64,000 nt of DNA from Torreya grandis. Its lineage: Eukaryota; Streptophyta; Pinopsida; Cupressales; Taxaceae. A model generated the notes under the pieces. It had not been told where the DNA came from. It did no database searches and saw only the letters and a program-made list of their open reading frames with translations. Below are positions 56,091-64,000 of this stretch, piece after piece; position 1 is the first letter of the stretch, and the number at the start of each line of letters is the position of its first letter. The translations under genes and the position numbers were made by a program. The stretch lies in NCBI GenBank assembly GCA_037957365.1, contig JARHVA010002006.1, forward strand, positions 2,327,501-2,391,500, given 5' to 3'.

Positions 56091-57184
56091 TGTAGATACC
56101 TCATTTTAATCACTTTTATGTCTAAATTGAAATCAAGAATAAATTTATATAATCACATGTAAATTTAACCAAAAATCACCAATGGGCCTGATTTGCCCAC
56201 ATAATTATCATTTTTATCAAAATTACAATGACACATTCCTGATTGGGGTAATATATTGTATTGAAACATTAATCTTATCTAGCACATCCCAAATCAAATT
56301 AACCCTTTGAAAGTGTTATTATAGGATAATTAATTGAATATTTGATTGACAAAATAACATTGAAATTGCACCATTCTTCTAATTTCTAATTAATCACCTT
56401 GATTAATTAGCCTAATCATTCTTTTAATAGAAAATTCCATGAATTAGAATAATCTATTTTCCATAAAGCAAAATAGATTTATTACCTCACATTGACAATG
56501 CCATAGGGTAAATTCAATGGAATGGAGTGAAGTATGGGTAAGGTGTCTTATGACATGGCCACTTACACACTCTCTTACACCTATTACAAGAGCCTCTTAC
56601 ACAGTCATCTATGACACACTCTAAAAGGACCACCATTGCATTTATCTCCCAAATCTCTTCCACACTCCAAAAATGTCTTAAATGGCATGTATTATACACT
56701 CCATGGTTCAAATAATGATTTGGAGGATTCATTGTCCCCCCTTCATTTGGATATGATATGGACAGTTCACAATCATTTTAAAAATCTATAAATTGAAGAG
56801 TCGTTGGCCATTATAGACAAGCTCTCTTGAAGTAAACTTACTATGCTAAAATCATATTAGAGATTCACATTTATTAAATAATTCTCATGCCAATCCAATC
56901 CATAAATCAAGTGTATACAATGAGATATGCTTCCCTCATGCATAATCAAGCATTGATAAAGACTTCTAGCCTACAAGTTGAGCTCAATCCTTTTCACACA
57001 TCGATTTATAATTAAATCTCTAAGGAAGGTATACACTTAGTTTTTGGTCTTCTATTTTATATTTGTTATTTGTTTTCCGTAGCTAACCCTAGGTAATAAG
57101 CTTAAGATTTTATGTTCATGTAATATTTTTTAGATTTGTATTCACTAACAATGGGATAACCTCTTTTGGATTCTTGTTCTTACA
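56091..57184 (+). mobile_element. 3' LTR of element Y
   Basis: It begins TGTAGATACC after the polypurine tract, has TATAAAT at 56787-56793, and probably ends TTCTTACA (57184). It is about 1.1 kb. It resembles the X LTR in its start, in the TATA region, and in an ATTGATAAAGACTTCT segment. It does not resemble the V2 unit at Y's other end. The right boundary is by analogy with X. Confidence 0.55.
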
Positions 57185-58640
57185 CGTACTTCTAATGGGG
57201 GCATGAAATATGTGTTCACACCTTTATTCCCTAAAACTAATATTGCTATATATTACATGGGAAACATAAATGCTTCAATCTAATTACTAGTTTTAATGCC
57301 TAAATATACTCAAACTATGAGTATACCTTATGTGATAACTTTCTAAATTACTAACCTTACAAACCAAGAGTTGATGCTCTTGTCCAAACTATAAAACTAA
57401 TGAAAACTAAGGTTGTAAATATTGAATAAAATCCCATGAAATCACCTTATTCTATTGATTCACAAGAGGTTTTGCATAACCCTCTTTCATCATAGATATA
57501 TTTTCACCCCTTGCCAACTAATTTTGTTTCACCTAAGTTCACATTTTATGTTGGCAAGGGTGATCCTAAATAATATATTTGATATATGTGGCATGCCTTG
57601 ATTATGCCTCTAATGATAAAATTTTGACCAAATTATTTCCAAGGATCTTAAAATAGTATGCTCTAAGGTGGTTATGTGATTTACCAATCCAATAAATAAA
57701 CATATTCAAACCTCATGTAGATCAATTTCACCACACTTTTCTATCAGTATCACCAAAAAGGTTTTTTATGCCCAAATTATAAAAATCAAACAAGAAACCA
57801 ATGAACATATCAATGAATATGTCTTAAGGTACAAGACAAAGTTAGATAAAATGATTAATCCAATGGCAAATAAAGGACTACAAGACATCTTCAAGCAAAG
57901 TTTGCTTGCCCCATTACATGAGTCTATTGTTTTCAAAAAATTCAAATCTTTTGATGACTTATGCCATATTTTTCATGATCATGAAATGAAACTTATATCA
58001 TTAAAAAAACTTAAGTATGTATCAAACACATGTCAAATTTACTATCAAACCAAGTTACAAGGTAAATCCAATAGAGCTTAAAAAGGAAAAAACTACCATA
58101 ATTAATGTGGTGTCACAACAACCTAATCAACTTGTCTTATCCAATGCACCAAGGATATAATTTACATGATAAATTGAATCTTCAACTTCATTACTTCTAA
58201 AGTTTGTGGATTGTCACATCATATCTCTCCCTCATCCTATAAAAGTTGATATGAGCCAACCTCTACTCAAAGGATATAATGTCAATGCTTATTGTGACTA
58301 TCACCAAGGCCATAGGCATTCTACGAATAAATGTTTTACCTTAAAGCATAATATCCAAGACTTAATTGATGACCAAAATATCACATTTGATGATCCTCCA
58401 AAGGAATTAGGTTCACAACTTAGTGATCACCAGATTCAAAAAATATTTAACAATCCTTTACACTATCATTCTAATAAGGATCCAAAGGTAAAAATGGTAT
58501 ATAGTGCACATCCTCCTCCATCAAATTATGACCACCCATTGGATGGGATTATTGGTACTTATACATGACATACACCTCATATGGATCACAAATCCTCTAT
58601 TTCTTTTGATGATAGTGAGATTATGGATGATGATTTTGAT
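57185..58640 (+). pseudogene. gag relic of element Z with CCHC-like knuckle
   Basis: About 57480-58080 reads as a degenerate Gag core: FVSPKFTFYVGKGDP, MWHALIMPLM, RWLCDLPIQ and, in an open frame (57851-58081), PMANKGLQDIFKQSLLAP. The open segment 58206-58568 (120 aa) has CDYHQGHRHSTNKC, a zinc-knuckle variant, then LKHNIQDLIDDQNI and PPKELGSQLSDHQIQKI. These fit Tat-type Gag ends. It directly follows the Y 3' LTR without an LTR of its own. Confidence 0.65.
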
Positions 58641-59150
58641 CTTCATTCATTATTCATTTGAGCATACCTTGATCACCAACCTATACACAATGTTATAATT
58701 GATAATGGTGAAATATAGAATGTTTGTACCATGACATTACTTACACATTCAAGTTATACACATGATGATTTACATTTGTAGACCAAATTATTTAGAGCAT
58801 TCTATGGGACATCACAACATGTTATTGGTGAGATAGACTTACCTTTACAAGTGGGTCCAATACATGTGAAGTTAGTAACATACACGAGAGTCTTTTATAT
58901 GTTATTGGGATGACCTTGGATACATACTCTCTATGCATTACTATCTATAGTGTATGGGTATGTTATATATATTCATGTCAATGGGGTAATTATAGTTTCT
59001 AGAATTCTATATGAACATCCATTTGAACAAGATAAGTTTATACCCAAATAATTAATTATAAAACCTACTAAGGTTAATCCTACATAAAAGGGTAAGCAAT
59101 AGGCAATCCCCTTTCATAGTGGCCAATACTTGAGAGACCATTGCATTAGA
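58641..59150 (+). pseudogene. Retropepsin relic of element Z
   Basis: Around 58690-59060 the sequence reads NVIIDNGE, FRAFYGTSQHVIGEIDLPLQ, VFYMLLG, PWIHTLYALLS and GVIIVSRI. The LLGxPWIHxLxAxxS block is the diagnostic end of plant gypsy proteases. The catalytic triad reads DNG instead of DSG/DTG. No RT or integrase follows: the next 2.3 kb is noncoding. Confidence 0.65.
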
Positions 59151-61464
59151 GATACATAGTGGATTCCATGGAATCTTCATCTACTACATACCATATTCAG
59201 ATATCAAGAGCACCTAAATATGTTCCTATTACTCCTATTCTAAAGAAAGCATAAAGCACTCAATAATGGGTTCCACAAACCCCCATTGATTCTATTGTTT
59301 CTTCATGACCATAGAGTCTTACTATATATGCATATATCAAATGTTACAAATATTATAATGCCTAGTATTACACTTATACATGATCATTAGAAGTACAACC
59401 AGTTTATTGCACTAGTTTCCCAGTGGGGAGATACTATGAGCATCTTTTGGATGAAATCATAGGATAGTCTTTTCTTTGTAAATATTCCCAAAATACAAGA
59501 AAAATAAAAATAAGAAATAAATGAAAATATATATCATCTTTTACATGTTTTATTGGATCTTTGGCATCTATGTTATTGGTTCCAAGTTGGTACATGGCAT
59601 ATCAATACTTTATATATACATGTGTTTCACACATCATTTGAGTGTGATAGAATCATAGACATATACATGAGTTATTCTTATATATATGGTGTGCCTTCAT
59701 TCTACTCATGTCATATATATATTATGGGCATCCAATTATTTGATATTGATACACATAGGTTATATGGCTCTATGATCACGTTTCATTATTATGTTTAAGC
59801 TTATATACTTACATATGTCTTTATCTATGCCTATATCTTTCACAATGTACTTGATATGATATTACTTGACATTTTTTGATAACATATATATCCAAGGGAT
59901 AGTATGTTATGTTTATGTTGGTTGCTTATGTTTTTCCTTTATGCACTTCCTTGAGTGTCTTGTCTTGCTTGTTGATAATTTGAATATGTTCCTTTATTTA
60001 CTCCCCCCATGGCTTGATTTTCTTAATTTGACAATTTTATATGTCATTTCTAGTTTTATTAACATTTGAATATGTCATACCTTAATTTTTAGACATTTTA
60101 CTAAGTCACATCCCTTCGATTGTGTGCTATTTAAACATGCCTCTTGTTTGAGATCTCCTTAGACTATTATCTTTTAATTTGATTTTAAGTGCTCTTATGT
60201 GTGTGCTTAATTGATTATTAATCTTGTATTTTTAATATCTATATGTTGTCATGACCCATAGCATGCATCTTAGGGCTTGATGTGATCACATTCTATGCAC
60301 TTCAATGATATATATAGCTAAACATGTTTCTCCTATATATTACATGGTTAATACACATATTATATGGTTATCTTATCCTTTTGAGGTAAGGTAACTACCA
60401 TTGTCTACTTTACCTCACCTCAAAATGGGGGCATCTTAGTGGGGTAATGTCATAAAGACATGGCTTTCACATTTTTCACAAGTCACAAATTCAGATATAT
60501 ACTGGGGGCATGTTATGAAAACATGTTCTCCACATTTTTCATAGTTCATAGATTCATATATATAGTGGAGACATATTATGGAAACATTTTCTCCACTCTT
60601 ATACTAGTTATCATTTTTAGATTCAATGGGGGCATGTTTTGAAAACATGTTATCCACACTTATATAGTTGTAAACTGGTCAAATTGCATAGTTATATGAT
60701 TCAGATACATATTTGTGGCATAGTTTTAAACATTGATACCATTGTTATACCTAGGTTTTAGTATGATACATAAATAATGTGCATATGTTATGCAAATATC
60801 ATCTAAATTTTAAAATCAAAATTAGTTTCATATTTTAAAAATACTTAGACAAATTTTAGCTCACTAGGTTGGACTGTGACAAACTATTATTGAGCCAATA
60901 TACTACAGTATTTGGTTCAATTTTTGGTATAGTTGAGGTGTTTAATTCACTCAATATTACTAAGTTTATAGGTTGGACTTTTTTACATCATCCAATCTCC
61001 CTAGATTTATAGTGTGGGTTGACTTGGATCAACTCATTCTCACTAGGTTATAAGTATGATTAGGTTATACAGTTGAACTAATCTCAACTGTTGGGTGTAA
61101 ATTCAATTTTTATCCAAGGTTGGGGGAAAATTTTTCCTTTTACCTAAATATATGTACACTTCTAGATTTAATTTTTTCCTATCTCAATTTAAATGGTTTA
61201 TAATGATATATATTTTCAAATCAAGGTTGCATCGATAAATAGGTGTACTCATAAACCTTGCTATTTCTATTTCAATCATTTCAAAATTTTCAATGATTTT
61301 CATTTCAAATTATATGCAATGATTATATAATGTAACATGATTTTTATTGTAGGTGAGTTACCAACAAATCACTCAAGTGGGACTGATGCAAAAGGCAAGG
61401 TGTGTTATACACACCTAAGTACACATTTATTTGATTTTAAAATAGAAATTTCATTACTATATTC
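59151..61464 (+). mobile_element. 3' noncoding region of element Z
   Basis: It lies between the protease relic and the polypurine tract, with only short frames. It holds the hairpin/G-run repeat at 60424-60680 and otherwise nothing recognisable. Confidence 0.5.
60424..60680 (+). repeat. Four-unit G-run/hairpin repeat in Z
   Basis: Units start near 60426, 60504, 60567 and 60629 with GGGGGCAT or a mutated form, followed by a small hairpin and a CTCCACA-type word. The hairpins are ATGTC/GACAT (60447-60451, 60457-60461), CATGTT/AACATG (60509-60514, 60520-60525), a decayed third, and CATGTTTT/AAAACATG (60633-60640, 60642-60649). Confidence 0.75.
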
Positions 61465-61476
61465 AATGGGGGGGAA
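61465..61476 (+). promoter_or_regulatory. Polypurine tract of element Z
   Basis: AATGGGGGGGAA lies directly before TGTAGACATT, matching the X and Y arrangement. Confidence 0.7.
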
Positions 61477-62283
61477 TGTAGACATTAAATCTAAATTATA
61501 TATCACTTTAGTCTTGTACACTTGGAAAATACATATCATGGATGTACCTTCAGTTTGTAGACCTTTCCACTATTAAAATGATTGCATACACTATCTCTAT
61601 ATGCCAAATTATTTATCTCTTAGTCTAACCAATGTTATTCAAATGATCCAAGCCTTCTATCATGCTCAAAGTGTTAAACCATGTTTATCTTTTATCTTTT
61701 CAAGTTTGGGACCTATGCATGTTTTCCAACTTCCTAGACACTTGCTTCCTAGTTAGATGCCCACATCAATGCAAGTGTCCTATTCTAATACAAGTGTCCA
61801 TTTCCCTAAATTAATTAAATTTGAAAATGAAACTTGTCCCTATGGTTGGCTTATGTGATTTAATGTGATATATTTATAAAAGAGATTGATGTATATATAA
61901 GATCAACCCTCATTCATTCTTCATCTAACACATACCTGATAACTTACAAGCCAACTTACCAAAAGAATTCAATCAAGAATTCAAGTGAGAAAATTTTCCT
62001 TATTTTCTCTTATTTACATATGAATCATAGGGAAAACACATCTATAGTTGAAGTAATGGAGGAGTATCTCATGAGTCCTATTTTCTAAGTTACAAGCTAG
62101 GTAATTATTGTACTTACATTCCTCATATTTCATCCTTGTACACACACAAGCCAACATATTAGGGAAGAAATACATCATTCTGAGGCCCTCTTCAGAGTAG
62201 AGGCTATGTATGCAATACCCACTGATATAGGTGTCTTTGGAGATATCTCGACACTATAAGCCCACTAACCCATTTTTCCCACA
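61477..62283 (+). mobile_element. 3' LTR of element Z (right end uncertain)
   Basis: It starts TGTAGACATT. A TATA box, TATATATAA, lies at 61892-61900. A possible CA end falls at 62283 in a TTTTTCCCACA context. No matching 5' LTR is in the window, so length and end are tentative. Confidence 0.45.
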
Positions 62284-64000
62284 GTCATTATGAAGATGAA
62301 GAACTAATGTTTTGATATTTGATAAGGAAAGATAGTTCATGATATAGATATGATCACCCTAGAGTGAAGGTGATGTAGAACCCAAAATATCTTGGGTTTT
62401 GCATCTAGATCCAATAGGTATTATGTATTGAACACCTAGATCCAATTCAGAGAGAAGCATCAACGTAACAGTCCAAGGTCAATGAAAATGTCTAAAGCTA
62501 CAAGGTGTAAATTTATAGAATCTAATTACTAATGTAGGGAAATGATCTAGTCTATTTCTAGCCTCTTCCATATCAAATCTGAATGCACACATTTGTCCAT
62601 CTAATTACTTTTTTTTCATTTATTATATTATCAATCACTAGGTGTACTTATTATTTTTTAGCATATCTCAATATTTGAATCCAGAGTATTATTTTTCTAA
62701 ATTTGCAATTAATTAGATTTCTATAGATTTGTTTATAACCCTTGTGTTTATTTATTTTTATATTCTTAACCCTATACTATATTAACCCATCTTAAATTAG
62801 GTTTAAACAAGTATAGATAAGTTGTGTATTGTTTAAGAGAGTTAATAAAATTATAGTAGACCAAAAGTCAACTCTTTAAGAGAGGTACAATACAATTAAA
62901 GTGTATAAAATTCAATTGTGTAAGACAAATGATAAAATTATAATGGATAGAAATTTAAATAATTATATTATATTAGTTAAGCTTTATGTGATATCATTTA
63001 TAAGGTTTTATGTGATATCATGGACTATTGTTACTTGTTTTTTACATACAATTATGAAACAAAAAATATATTATTATTTTCATTTTAATGAAAATATTTA
63101 TAATATAATAAGATATTCAAATTAAATGTGAATTTTTTTTTATATAAACATAAATTTAAATTTGAATTTGAAGTTAAAAGTTAAGTTTGAATTCAAATTC
63201 CAATTTTAACTTGAACTTAAACTTGAATTTGTCATATTCTCAAAAAATAAAACATCAAAATTTTGAATGTTAGAGGACATGAGTACTAATTCCCATGTGA
63301 AATTTATTAAATTCATTTGTATTTTTATGAAGTTATCCATCTTAGGACTTAGTCTTTGGAGGCTAAGTGTTCTTGAGCTCATCCTACAAATATTGATCCA
63401 TGCCTAAGACAAGCTTAGTTGTATTCATAATTGACTCCAAGGTAAAGCAAAATAAGTTCACATAACCCTTAAGGAAATGAGACAAGAAGTGCAAGCATAA
63501 CAATGTCTCCAAATTTACCTTTTTGTTATTAGATCAATCAAGATAGTGGCATGATGGAGGCCTGATTTTCCAAGGTGAAAAATCAAATAAATGACAACCA
63601 CCATTGCTTAACATGCTAAGTACGCATTTCATTCTCAAATATCGATAATTAAGCAATACTAAATATTATTTACTCATTACACAAGTTTGATGAAACTTCT
63701 AGCTCCTTGCTCACTATTATGTTTATTATAAGCATGCATACATAGCTACTCTTATAATATTGTGGGCTCCATAATTTTGTCTTATGCTTGGCATGTTTCC
63801 TATGAAGTTTCAAAAAAAACAAAGTCCTAGAAATTCTACCAAAGGAACATGTAGCATAGTAATAACTTCAAATTTTCCATGCCAGAAAATATCAAAAATA
63901 GCTTAGCACCTTATGCCCAAAACTTCTTATTTTACTAGACATACATTTGAGATTTAAGCCTTCATGAGGTCACATGGACACAAAACCCTAAGGCATAGAA
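62284..64000. other. AT-rich DNA without recognised features
   Basis: No coding, LTR or RNA-gene signal. 63145-63235 is an imperfect palindrome made of AATTTGAA/TTCAAATT-type words centred on GAATTC near 63190. Confidence 0.4.

Overview
This window is plant nuclear DNA made almost entirely of nested, decayed retrotransposons. I found no host gene, rRNA or tRNA. Signs of a plant are a plant-type L1 LINE (DUF4283/zinc-knuckle ORF1; endonuclease-RT-zf-RVT-RNase H ORF2), Ty3/gypsy elements of the Tat and chromovirus types, and a Ty1/copia element primed by initiator tRNA-Met. The AT-rich, gene-free background suggests a very large genome, possibly a gymnosperm; that is inference. Family names X, V, Y and Z below are local labels.

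Layout. (1) 1-32238: two copies of a pol-less LTR element (X) in tandem, LTR(off-window)-internal-LTR(6816-7748)-internal-LTR(31319-32238), with the middle LTR shared. Each internal region has a long leader, an unrecognised acidic ORF with a 63-bp minisatellite, and a 3' noncoding region with an array of hairpins. Copy 2 carries two insertions. One is a minus-strand copia relic (9635-14302) flanked by a 132-bp direct duplication. The other is an approximately 5.2-kb TG...CA unit (V1, 17681-28702) that resembles a giant solo LTR. V1 is in turn split by a nearly intact minus-strand L1 LINE (18065-23906) with a perfect 15-bp target-site duplication.

(2) 32239-about 40060: a 5'-truncated chromovirus pol relic (PR end, RT, RNase H, IN), its polypurine tract and LTR, then AT-rich DNA with a compound TA/CA microsatellite.

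(3) About 40060-45228: a second diverged V unit. 45229-57184: a Tat-lineage Ty3/gypsy relic (Y) with gag, PR, RT, RNase H, a second RNase H, IN, a long 3' region, PPT and 3' LTR. (4) 57185-62283: a gag-PR-only relative (Z) with its own repeat/hairpin array, PPT and LTR. 62284-64000: AT-rich DNA with nothing recognisable.

How the parts relate. X and Z lack RT and IN and would have needed enzymes in trans. X shares its 3' noncoding organisation and LTR landmarks with the pol-bearing Y, so Y-like elements are plausible helpers. The insertion order that can be read is X, then copia and V1, then LINE. The LINE is the youngest and the only element with long open frames; its RNase H is broken by a frameshift at an A9 run. 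The most unusual signals are the hairpin array of X, in which different stems surround a similar loop, the 132-bp duplication around the copia element, and the shared-LTR tandem.
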